Assembly: GCA_033811555.1 (NCBI GenBank)
Contig: JAPXOG010000023.1
Coordinates: 1-9,802 of the forward strand
From: EsbW-18 sp033811555
GTDB taxonomy: Bacteria; Patescibacteriota; Minisyncoccia; Phycocordibacterales; EsbW-18
Length of the DNA stretch: 9,802 bases
Direction of reading: 5' to 3'
The notes beneath the pieces were generated by a model, which saw only the letters and a program-made list of their open reading frames with translations, was not told the origin of the DNA and did no database searches. The translations under genes and the position numbers were made by a program. Shown in pieces: positions 1-5,080 of the stretch (its first letter is position 1; the number at the start of each line of letters is the position of its first letter).

Positions 1-746
1 TTTGTGCCAAACCACCCTTCGGCTACTAATTCCAAAATAAAATAGTTAGCCGCGTATTGTCTGCTATTATACGGCGGATCTAAATATAAAATATCAATAT
101 TTTTAATTTCTTTTATCAATTCGTTTGCGTCTTTTTTGAACGCTTTATTTTTTCTAATACTTGGAATTATTTCTGGTGCCGTTAAAATTATCGGCTTCAT
201 TGCTCTTTGATCCCAAGTTTTTAAATAAGCGCTATATGTCCCAGCGACATTTGAAACCAAATTTATCGCTTCAAGCAAGGCGGTTATCAAATAATAATAT
301 TCTAATTCGTTGATAACATCAGCGTTTTTCCATTCCTCAATTTTTTCTCTTATTGCGTCAATTTTTTGTCCATTTTCATTTGAAAAATATTTGCGCCCCT
401 CGTTGCCGTCAGGACAATAATTTTTGAAAATAAAACCTTTTTTGGGCGACAAATTATTAAGGTAGCCAATTACATAATTTTGATCAATATGATTAACGCC
501 TAAATGCTTTTTTAGTTTTAAAAATTTTGGCTCTTGATTCAATTCAATATAAGTTTTCGCCAAGGCATAGGAAAATTCCAAAAAATCATTAGCAATAACC
601 GTATAACCTTTTTTCTTAAAATGCTGGGCAACAACAGTTGTGCCAGTAAAAAGGTCAACAAATTTTGCACCATGATTTAATTCGGTTTTTTTTACACCGA
701 TTTCTATTAAATCCAATAATTTGTCTTTTCCGCCGTAATATCGCAT
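1..746 (-). CDS. D12-class adenine-N6 DNA methyltransferase, 3' end cut by window
   Basis: The gene starts at an ATG at 746-744 and runs off the left edge, so about 248 residues are visible. It begins with the YYGGK motif (residues 3-7) typical of Dam/DpnM-like D12 methyltransferases. The AdoMet-binding motif FTGTT follows at 33-37 and the catalytic motif DPPY at 223-226, continuing as NSRQYAANY. Motif order (AdoMet site, a long target-recognition stretch, then DPPY) is that of the alpha group, which methylates the N6 of adenine in double-stranded DNA. The start lies 5 bases after the stop of the small Xre regulator, so the two are surely co-transcribed and perhaps translationally coupled; no Shine-Dalgarno sequence is seen. 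Family knowledge suggests the modification enzyme of a type II restriction-modification system, or an orphan methylase. The partner endonuclease, if any, would be left of the window. Target sequence cannot be read from the protein. Confidence 0.9.
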   Translation of the reverse strand, partial: MRYYGGKDKLLDLIEIGVKKTELNHGAKFVDLFTGTTVVAQHFKKKGYTVIANDFLEFSYALAKTYIELNQEPKFLKLKKHLGVNHIDQNYVIGYLNNLSPKKGFIFKNYCPDGNEGRKYFSNENGQKIDAIREKIEEWKNADVINELEYYYLITALLEAINLVSNVAGTYSAYLKTWDQRAMKPIILTAPEIIPSIRKNKAFKKDANELIKEIKNIDILYLDPPYNSRQYAANYFILELVAEGWFGT

Positions 747-751
747 AAAAT

Positions 752-964
752 TTATTTTATTAAATCCTCAATAGGCGTATTTAACGCCTTGGCGATCTTT
801 TTCAATGTTTCAATAGTCGGATTGCCTTGCTTGCCTGCTTCTATGTTGATAATCGTGTTATTGGAAACATCGGCAAGGCGCGCCAATTTCTCTTGGGAAA
901 TTCCCATTTTTTCTCTTAACCGCTTTACAGTCTTTGATAGGTTGTTTTTACTTGACTCTGCCAT
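752..964 (-). CDS. Xre/Cro-type HTH regulator, possible restriction-modification controller protein
   Basis: This is a 70-residue protein consisting of almost nothing but one HTH_3 (Cro/C1-type) domain, about residues 12-68. The first helices read KTVKRLREKMGISQEKLARLA, followed by the recognition helix around SNNTIINIEAGKQ, and the fold closes with LKKIAKALNTPIEDLI. The size and single-domain design match both small phage-type repressors and the C (controller) proteins that time expression in type II restriction-modification systems. It directly precedes the methyltransferase with a 5-base gap. C proteins usually precede the endonuclease gene; here the methylase comes first, so the controller role is an inference. 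I did not find convincing symmetric C-box operators upstream. Autoregulation at the AT-rich region around 965-1000 is likely but not shown. Confidence 0.85.
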   Translation of the reverse strand: MAESSKNNLSKTVKRLREKMGISQEKLARLADVSNNTIINIEAGKQGNPTIETLKKIAKALNTPIEDLIK

Positions 965-987
965 ATTTTATTAGTAATATTAAATTG

Positions 988-996
988 TGGTATACT
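988..996 (+). promoter_or_regulatory. Extended -10 promoter pointing into the repeat region
   Basis: The sequence TG-G-TATACT at 988-996 is a near-perfect extended -10 element of the same form as those before ftsA and trxB in this window. There is no good -35. The core GTATAC is palindromic, so the same bases (TATACC on the minus strand, 994-989) could also serve the divergent regulator gene, giving it a short leader of roughly 17 bases. On the plus strand, transcription would begin at about 1003 and enter the structured element. Confidence 0.45.
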
Positions 997-1176
997 TATT
1001 TATGCAAATGTTTCTTTCCCACAACATAATATTACCAAAATATTTGGGAATCGTAAAGGAAAAAGGGAGTAGAATGTCAAAAACGCGCGCACGGGAGGGT
1101 GGGGCAAGCGTTTTTACCGCTTTATTTTCTTCTTTTCGTATTTCGGCCCCGCCGTCCGCTCGCTCAAAAAATTTCA

Positions 1177-1187
1177 GGGCGAAGCCC
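1177..1187. repeat. Small GGGC-GAA-GCCC hairpin
   Basis: A 4-bp perfect stem (1177-1180 with 1184-1187) closes a GAA loop. It has the same GAA loop as the larger hairpin at 1246-1262, suggesting a common repeat family. Confidence 0.6.
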
Positions 1188-1188
1188 A

Positions 1189-1243
1189 AGCAGGCGGGCA
1201 AAAAGGAAGGGGGTTGGGGGGAAGGAATTTTTGCCCGCCTGCT
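1189..1243. repeat. Perfect 16-bp inverted repeat with G-tract loop
   Basis: The left arm AGCAGGCGGGCAAAAA (1189-1204) is perfectly complementary to the right arm TTTTTGCCCGCCTGCT (1228-1243). The 23-base loop between them consists of four G tracts of 2, 5, 6 and 2 bases (1205-1206, 1209-1213, 1216-1221, 1224-1225) separated by AA, TT and AA. On the plus strand this could form a two-layer G-quadruplex on top of a strong stem; on the other strand it is C-rich. The structure is direct from sequence; its function is unknown. It is not an ordinary terminator because no T tract follows the right arm. Confidence 0.85.
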
Positions 1244-1245
1244 CT

Positions 1246-1262
1246 GCCCGCCGAAGGCGGGC
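1246..1262. repeat. GCCCGCC-GAA-GGCGGGC hairpin
   Basis: A perfect 7-bp GC-only stem (1246-1252 with 1256-1262) closes a GAA loop. The stem shares the core GGCGGGC/GCCCGCC with the arms of the neighbouring 16-bp inverted repeat, so alternative pairings between the two hairpins are possible. It resembles REP-type dispersed palindromes. Confidence 0.75.
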
Positions 1263-1273
1263 TGGGGGTGGGA

Positions 1274-1422
1274 AGCGTTTCCGCCGTTTGGCATTAAGCC
1301 AAACATCAAAGCAAAACAATTTTCAATTCCTTTTAAAAGAAAAAAGGGCGCGCGCAAAATACAAAAAATTGAAAGAAAATTGTTTTGCTTTGCTCGCCGA
1401 AATTCGGCGGGGCGGAAACGCT
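1274..1422. repeat. Nested palindrome: 12-bp outer arms and 17-bp inner arms
   Basis: The outer arms AGCGTTTCCGCC (1274-1285) and GGCGGAAACGCT (1411-1422) are perfect complements. Inside them, AAAGCAAAACAATTTTC (1308-1324) is perfectly complementary to GAAAATTGTTTTGCTTT (1375-1391). Between the outer and inner arms each side has its own hairpin: TTTGGC/GCCAAA on the left (1287-1303) and CGCCGAA/TTCGGCG on the right (1395-1409). As RNA this would fold into a closed multi-branch shape with a central AT-rich loop (1325-1374). No transposase is present, so it could be a small non-autonomous element, a structured RNA, or a composite of dispersed repeats. Confidence 0.8.
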
Positions 1423-1561
1423 GGGGCGGGTCTAAAAGTCAAAATCTGGATTTTCGTCAAAAAAAGTTCGGATTTTGTCCAAAAGGTACCGCCACGACAA
1501 CCAGTTAGTTTTGAGACCCATAAACCTCAAAATCCAAATAGCGTAGCTCTTTATAAAACCC

Positions 1562-1567
1562 TATAAT
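1562..1567 (+). promoter_or_regulatory. -10 box for the phosphatase-like gene
   Basis: A consensus TATAAT lies 27 bases before the ATG at 1595 and 54 before that at 1622. No clear -35 is found at 16-18 bases upstream. Transcription would start near 1574, placing the hairpin at 1578-1603 at the 5' end of the message. Confidence 0.5.
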
Positions 1568-1577
1568 GCCTTAAGTC

Positions 1578-1603
1578 GTGGGCACCATACCTATATGGCC
1601 CAC
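1578..1603 (+). promoter_or_regulatory. 5' hairpin that buries the upstream ATG
   Basis: GTGGG (1578-1582) pairs with CCCAC (1599-1603) and CCATA (1585-1589) pairs with TATGG (1594-1598), leaving a two-base bulge and a four-base loop CCTA. The ATG at 1595-1597 sits inside the stem, whereas the in-frame ATG at 1622 is free. This favours 1622 as the working start, or a structure-controlled start at 1595. Confidence 0.5.
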
Positions 1604-1621
1604 CAAAAACTTATTAGATAT

Positions 1622-2062
1622 ATGACTCACAAACCTAAAAAAGTATTATTCATTTGTAAAGGCAATTGGTTCCGAAGCCAGATGGCTGCGGCTATTTACA
1701 ATAAAATTACTAATTCAAATTGTGCTGATTCTGTTGGAACTTATACCGGAGCTCCAGATGAGCCAGAAGGTGATATTCTAGCAAATCGATTCGATACTCC
1801 TCATTTCTTCGAATTGATGGAGAAGAACGGTATGTATGTTCGAAATAACACTACGAAGCGACTACAGCCATTTATGCTTGATGAATATGACATCGTTGTT
1901 TCTATGGCTGAAGAACCATATATTCCTGATTTCTTAAGAGAGGATAAGAATGTAATCTGGTGGGACGTTGAAAATCCTGTTTATGTTGATCAGAAAATAG
2001 CAGAAGAAACTTATAAAAAGGTAGAGAAACTGGTAAGGGAGTTGGTAGCTAAAAATCAATAA
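1622..2062 (+). CDS. Low-molecular-weight phosphotyrosine-phosphatase-like protein
   Basis: The 146-residue protein begins just before a beta strand and P-loop, KVLFICKGNWFRS, which fits the CX5R signature of low-molecular-weight protein tyrosine phosphatases (Cys12 nucleophile, Arg18 phosphate binding). A later segment, DIVVSMAEE then WWDVENP, lies where relatives carry the general-acid Asp in a DP pair; here the residue before Pro is Asn. The second P-loop cysteine of many relatives is Phe, and the C-terminal redox cysteines of thioredoxin-coupled arsenate reductase are absent, so a redox arsenate reductase is unlikely. The substrate is unknown. An in-frame ATG at 1595 would add nine residues, but it lies in a hairpin, and family members usually start close to the P-loop. 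No Shine-Dalgarno is seen at either start. The gene stands alone between the repeat region and a terminator-like hairpin. Confidence 0.8.
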   Translation: MTHKPKKVLFICKGNWFRSQMAAAIYNKITNSNCADSVGTYTGAPDEPEGDILANRFDTPHFFELMEKNGMYVRNNTTKRLQPFMLDEYDIVVSMAEEPYIPDFLREDKNVIWWDVENPVYVDQKIAEETYKKVEKLVRELVAKNQ

Positions 2063-2084
2063 TTAGAGTTTTATTCTCTAATTT
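2061..2084 (+). terminator. AT-rich terminator-like hairpin
   Basis: AATTAGAG (2061-2068) pairs perfectly with CTCTAATT (2076-2083) around a seven-base loop, beginning within the stop codon of the phosphatase-like gene. The following T tract is broken (TCAATTT), so termination strength is uncertain. Confidence 0.45.
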
Positions 2085-2331
2085 CAATTTAAACCCTGGA
2101 AATATATAAAAATACTTATAACGTTTTATTGTTTGATACTGAACTTGTAATCACCGCAATGAGAAACAGGGGGCGCTTTGAAAGAGAGTTTTTGCATAAG
2201 AAAATTAAAATGGTTTTTTATGGCAAATCAAATAACTCACATAGCTCTATCTGAAAACATACCAGATTAATTTTTTAGTAAATTTGATCGAGGCAAAGTG
2301 AAGAAAAAGCATACTTAATCCAAAAAAGTTT
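2063..2331. other. Intergenic stretch of 269 bases with one doubtful 31-codon ORF
   Basis: Apart from the hairpin at its left end I see no RNA gene or repeat. A 31-codon ORF runs from an ATG at 2159 to a TGA ending at 2254 on the plus strand. It would encode a basic peptide beginning MRNRGRFEREFLHKK. A TGTAAT sequence (2146-2151) lies 7 bases before its ATG, similar to the leaderless arrangement elsewhere in the window. I do not recognise it; it may be a real small protein, a gene remnant or chance. Confidence 0.4.
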
Positions 2332-2757
2332 ATGCCGAAAGTGACTCCAAAAAATCTACTTGTGATTGCAGGGCTAGTTTGGTTTGTTGCAGGTGTTAAT
2401 GTTTTTTACATAGGCTACTTAGAATTTATATCTAATTGGCAAGGACATGTAGCATATATCTTCGCAATATTGTTGGTTTTTATTATTTTTATGATGTTTA
2501 TTTTTTATCCTTTGGTGAATAAACACTATAATCGCATCAAAGAGAAAAAAGAAGAGAGAACCTCTTTTTATAAGTTCTTTGATACAAGAAGTTACTTGAT
2601 TATGGTGATTATGATTTCTGGTGGATTTTTGATTCGAAAAGGACACTTTTTACCTTCTTCAGTAATTGGCGTTTTATACTGTGGTATTGGGCTATCTTTA
2701 GCTGGTGCAGGGGTGTTGTTATTAAAAAAAGCATTCAAAATTGGGAGATTTAATTGA
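2332..2757 (+). CDS. Small conserved four-helix membrane protein, function unknown
   Basis: The 141-residue protein has four predicted membrane segments at about residues 9-30, 40-62, 87-102 and 109-131. A charged cytoplasmic-looking loop (KHYNRIKEKKEERTSFYKFFDTR in outline) lies between helices 2 and 3. Notable motifs are IAGLVWFVAGVNV in helix 1 and GGFLIRK followed by IGVLYCGIGLSLAGAG in the second half, with small residues that suggest tight helix packing. The N terminus resembles short uncharacterised membrane proteins also seen in Firmicutes, by my recollection only. There is no signal peptide cleavage site, catalytic motif or known transporter signature. The start is the only in-frame ATG near the first helix; no Shine-Dalgarno is present. 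It is followed 93 bases later by the MliC/META protein, which has its own -10 box. Confidence 0.8.
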   Translation: MPKVTPKNLLVIAGLVWFVAGVNVFYIGYLEFISNWQGHVAYIFAILLVFIIFMMFIFYPLVNKHYNRIKEKKEERTSFYKFFDTRSYLIMVIMISGGFLIRKGHFLPSSVIGVLYCGIGLSLAGAGVLLLKKAFKIGRFN

Positions 2758-2800
2758 ATGTAATAAGGGTTTTTTTATTTCCTTTTTTATTTAAAAAAGT

Positions 2801-2806
2801 TATAAT
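2801..2806 (+). promoter_or_regulatory. -10 box for the MliC/META gene
   Basis: A consensus TATAAT lies 44 bases before the ATG at 2851. A poor -35 (TTTCCT, 2778-2783) is at 17-base spacing. The element directly follows an A/T-only inverted repeat, CTTTTTT/AAAAAAG (2782-2799), which may contribute to ending transcription of the upstream gene. Confidence 0.5.
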
Positions 2807-2850
2807 GACAAATGGTCGCAATAAATTAGCTTTAATTAACATAAAATTTT

Positions 2851-3612
2851 ATGAAAAAATCATACATAATTTTATTAGTCGTTATTTTGGTTTTGGGAGG
2901 TTATCTTGTTTTTAAGAATACGCAAAATCCAGCAGAGACGGAAATAGATTCGAAAGTTGGGGAAAACGAATCTATCGTATATACAAGTGAAGTTTTCACT
3001 TTTGAGAAAGAGGGAAAACAGTTTACAGTTCAGTACAATGGGGATGGTAGTTGGGTTAGAGTAACGTTTAATGGAACTCAATATGAGCTTCCTTCAGTCA
3101 TTTCAGCTTCAGGAGCTAAATATGCAAATGAAGAAGAATCGGTTATATTTTGGGAACATCAGCGAGAAGCGATTTTAGAAATAGATGGTAATGTGGTTTT
3201 TGAAGGAGCAAAGTTGATAGAAAATAAAAATTCTACAATAACATCTACGGGCTTTTCTTTGGAAGGAACTAAATGGCAGTGGAAAGAAACAAAATATGAA
3301 GATGGGAAGACAGTCAATCCAAATAAACCTGAGGAGTTTGTAATGTATTTTATGGAAGAAGGCAGATTTTCATCTAAAACTGACTGCAACACAGTTATGG
3401 GAACTTATGCTGTGGAAGAAGATCGTTTGAGTTTTGGCCAAATGGCTTCTACTAAAATGGCTTGTCCAGACGAGCAAACTCAAGAAGAAGTTTATACAGC
3501 TATGTTGGTAGATGCGAAAACAGTGAAGGTGAATGAAGCAGGAGATCAGATGGAGTTGGGTATTGAAGGAGCAGAGAAAGGTACCATTACGTTTACTCGT
3601 TCTCTTGAATAA
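2851..3612 (+). CDS. Membrane-anchored protein with MliC-like and META/HslJ-like domains
   Basis: The 253-residue protein starts with an uncleaved-looking membrane anchor (residues 4-21) without a lipobox cysteine. Residues about 50-118 resemble the MliC lysozyme-inhibitor fold, with the SASGAKY motif at 85-91 and FW at 100-101. Residues about 136-250 match the META (DUF306/HslJ) domain: LEGTKWQW, DCN at 178-180, G184 and TKMAC at 201-205. C179 and C205 are the only cysteines and probably form the family's conserved pair. In MliC proteins a Ser in SASG and a Lys in the FWxKG segment enter the lysozyme active site. Here the Ser is kept but FWEHQ replaces FWxKG, so inhibition may be weak or lost. 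It likely acts outside the membrane, protecting or sensing envelope stress. The ATG at 2851 fits the anchor; no Shine-Dalgarno is seen. Confidence 0.85.
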   Translation: MKKSYIILLVVILVLGGYLVFKNTQNPAETEIDSKVGENESIVYTSEVFTFEKEGKQFTVQYNGDGSWVRVTFNGTQYELPSVISASGAKYANEEESVIFWEHQREAILEIDGNVVFEGAKLIENKNSTITSTGFSLEGTKWQWKETKYEDGKTVNPNKPEEFVMYFMEEGRFSSKTDCNTVMGTYAVEEDRLSFGQMASTKMACPDEQTQEEVYTAMLVDAKTVKVNEAGDQMELGIEGAEKGTITFTRSLE

Positions 3613-3616
3613 AAAA

Positions 3617-3641
3617 TCAAACTCTACTTTTAGTTGAATCT
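3617..3641. terminator. Weak bidirectional terminator candidate between convergent genes
   Basis: On the minus strand, TCAACT pairs with AGTTTGA (one bulged base) and is followed by six Ts; on the plus strand the same hairpin is followed by ATCTTTTG. It lies just after the MliC/META stop and could end transcription from both sides. Confidence 0.4.
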
Positions 3642-3686
3642 TTTGTCTGTCAATTTTAACTATCTCGAGGGTAGTAAAAAACCTTT

Positions 3687-3721
3687 ACGCTTACCAACAC
3701 AAAAACTATTAAAGCGTTTTT
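3687..3721. terminator. Terminator candidate near the capA-like stop
   Basis: ACGCTT (3687-3692) and AAGCGT (3712-3717) form a 6-bp stem with a 19-base loop. On the plus strand a T5 run overlaps the right arm end; on the minus strand the stem is followed by AAAGGTTTTTTA. The long loop lowers confidence. Confidence 0.35.
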
Positions 3722-3748
3722 ATGAAAGTGGTTTTTGGGCGATGTAGA

Positions 3749-4696
3749 TTAACGATTACAAGGCGCTATAACTGTAGATCCATCTTTTTCTAGGTGTACA
3801 GTAGTTTCTTGTGTTGTATATGAAAAATCTTTTGGATTGATGGTTACAGATATAAATAAACCGCAACGAACGCTTTCCTCCCAGTATTGATCAAATATTA
3901 AATTCCCGAGGGAATAGTAAATGTGTTTATCTCTATATACTTCACTTGATTGGATAACGTGAGGATGTGATCCAACCACAAGATCTGCGCCAGCATCAAT
4001 AAATTCATGCGCAAGTTGACGTTGAATGATATTAGGTTCGTGTTCGTATTCGTATCCCCAATGTGAATATACGACAATAAAATCAACTATTTCTTCAAGG
4101 TCGTGCAGAGCTTTCACAATTATGTCTTTGGGAGGGGGAGCAAATTCATTAAATGCTATAAATCCTATACTTATACCGTTTAAAGTTTTAATGTGTGGGG
4201 TTTCGGTAAACGGTTCTCCAAAGTATTTAATACCAGCATCATTTAGATATTGTTTTGTCTGAGAAAGTCCTAAATTTCCAAAGTTTAGTATGTGATTGTT
4301 GCCCAAACTCACATGAGTAACTCCAATTTTTTTAAGTGTTTTTGCAACCACTGAAGGGAATGTAAAAATGTAGTTATTTGGTTCTAGTACCTGTGAACCA
4401 ACACTTACAGAGGAAAAATCGGTAATTGGTCCTTCTAGGTTTACAACAACTAAATCGTGATTTGAAAATAATGCTTTAAGAGGAAAAAGGAGCTCTTCAA
4501 ACCCAATCTCATCACCTCGAGTGCGTATGTACCTATCAAACATCATGTCTCCTCCAAAGCCGATAGTTATTGGTTTAGAGTTTTTATTTGAAAAAATGTT
4601 TTCTAAATGATTTAAGCACGGCGCATGTACTATATACGGTAGTATTACCATAACAATACATATACTCACACAAACAATAAGCCACCTTCTTTTCAT
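3749..4696 (-). CDS. CapA-family metallophosphatase-like protein, membrane-anchored
   Basis: The 315-residue protein has an N-terminal membrane anchor or signal peptide (about 5-24) and then a PGA_cap/CapA domain of the calcineurin-like phosphoesterase superfamily. Motifs in order are GGDMMFDR (48-55), NLEGPITD (86-93), SLGNNHILNFG (130-140), SHWGYEY (211-217), GSHPHV (242-247) and YSLGNLIFDQ (261-270). These supply the Asp, Asn and His ligands expected for a two-metal site, so it is probably an active enzyme facing the outside. CapA proteins are linked to poly-gamma-glutamate capsule in Bacillus, but no capB or capC is nearby, and many bacteria use the family for other envelope polymers. It lies 31 bases after the EF-Tu-domain-II-like gene on the same strand, so an operon is likely. 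No Shine-Dalgarno is visible. Confidence 0.9.
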   Translation of the reverse strand: MKRRWLIVCVSICIVMVILPYIVHAPCLNHLENIFSNKNSKPITIGFGGDMMFDRYIRTRGDEIGFEELLFPLKALFSNHDLVVVNLEGPITDFSSVSVGSQVLEPNNYIFTFPSVVAKTLKKIGVTHVSLGNNHILNFGNLGLSQTKQYLNDAGIKYFGEPFTETPHIKTLNGISIGFIAFNEFAPPPKDIIVKALHDLEEIVDFIVVYSHWGYEYEHEPNIIQRQLAHEFIDAGADLVVGSHPHVIQSSEVYRDKHIYYSLGNLIFDQYWEESVRCGLFISVTINPKDFSYTTQETTVHLEKDGSTVIAPCNR

Positions 4697-4727
4697 AAGG
4701 CATTAAATATATTATGTATCAAACGGT

Positions 4728-4979
4728 TTATTCAATCTTGTATACCTTCGAGCCCTCGTGCGCTTTGTTTGAAAGTTTTAAAGCAGCCTCATCGTCTTTT
4801 TGAGCACTGGAAACTTCTTTGTGATCAATTTGCATTGACGCAACGGTATCTTCAAATTCTTCATTGCCTCGTTTAATCTTTATCTTGTCTCCAACAGATA
4901 GAGTATCTGTGAGTTTGATTACAGCAACTCCGATTTTGTCGAACCAGTGTGTGATAATGCCGATTTCTTTTTCTGACAT
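4728..4979 (-). CDS. Small translation-elongation-factor-like protein (EF-Tu domain II type)
   Basis: The 83-residue protein consists of a single beta-barrel domain like domain II of translational GTPases. It reads EIGIITHWFDKIGVAVIKL, then LSVGDKIKIKRG, the stretch ASMQIDHKEV, and ends with HEGSKVYKIE. The same pattern (HWFDKIGVAVI, VGD.I.I, SMQI.H, G..VYK) occurs in stand-alone elongation-factor-like proteins of archaea and CPR bacteria and in the C-terminal domain of U32 peptidases. There is no GTPase domain, so it cannot act as an elongation factor alone; RNA or protein binding is the usual guess. It is the first gene of a probable operon with the CapA-like gene and faces away from tRNA-Val, with which it shares a promoter region. 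Confidence 0.85.
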   Translation of the reverse strand: MSEKEIGIITHWFDKIGVAVIKLTDTLSVGDKIKIKRGNEEFEDTVASMQIDHKEVSSAQKDDEAALKLSNKAHEGSKVYKIE

Positions 4980-5020
4980 ATATAATGTGGTGGGTTGATA
5001 AAACGACCTTTCTTAATGCT

Positions 5021-5049
5021 GTTATAGCACATAATTGTTCAGTTGAAAA
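5021..5049 (-). promoter_or_regulatory. Promoter of the EF-like/CapA operon
   Basis: On the minus strand an extended -10, TG-C-TATAAC, lies at 5029-5021. A weak -35, TTTTCA, lies at 5049-5044 with 17-base spacing. The predicted leader is about 35 bases. Its -35 covers the same bases as the -35 of the divergent tRNA promoter. Confidence 0.45.
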
Positions 5050-5071
5050 AAGCCAATTTTCGTTTTATGAT
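5043..5071 (+). promoter_or_regulatory. Promoter of tRNA-Val
   Basis: TTGAAA (5043-5048) and TATGAT (5066-5071) are separated by exactly 17 bases. Transcription would start near 5078, three bases before the mature tRNA. This is the best -35/-10 pair in the window, as expected for a stable RNA gene. Confidence 0.7.
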
Positions 5072-5080
5072 TGCAGTGTC

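Larger units (their letters stand above)
965..1594. other. Gene-free stretch of about 630 bases: AT-rich promoter zone, then GC-rich structured repeat region
   Basis: Bases 965-1075 are AT-rich and hold the divergent promoter. Bases about 1076-1440 change abruptly to GC-rich, strongly G-biased (plus strand) sequence with many inverted repeats. Several long open frames cross it on both strands, but their predicted proteins are low-complexity, rich in R, K, G and A, and mutually overlapping, as expected when biased sequence has few stops. I see no recognisable domain. About 1441-1594 returns to AT-rich sequence leading to the promoter of the next gene. The composition shift suggests an inserted or dispersed repeat element; similar GGCGGGC/GAA hairpins are, from memory, common in Parcubacteria intergenic regions. 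Confidence 0.6.

Noticed and set aside
1177..1422. CRISPR array.
   Set aside because: The repeats are inverted and of different lengths, with no regular direct repeats and spacers and no cas genes.
980..1566. Three long overlapping open frames (987-1508 plus, 1099-1566 plus, 980-1357 minus), one with an ATG at 1002 just after the extended -10.
   Set aside because: Predicted proteins are low-complexity and basic, follow the inverted repeats, and are open in several frames at once because the sequence is G-rich. No domain is recognisable, so I treat the region as noncoding.
1622..2062. Thioredoxin-coupled arsenate reductase (ArsC).
   Set aside because: The P-loop matches the superfamily, but the two downstream redox cysteines are missing and there is no arsenic gene nearby.
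3749..4696. Poly-gamma-glutamate capsule locus.
   Set aside because: Only the CapA-type domain is present; no CapB ligase or CapC gene is in the window, so a capsule function is not supported.
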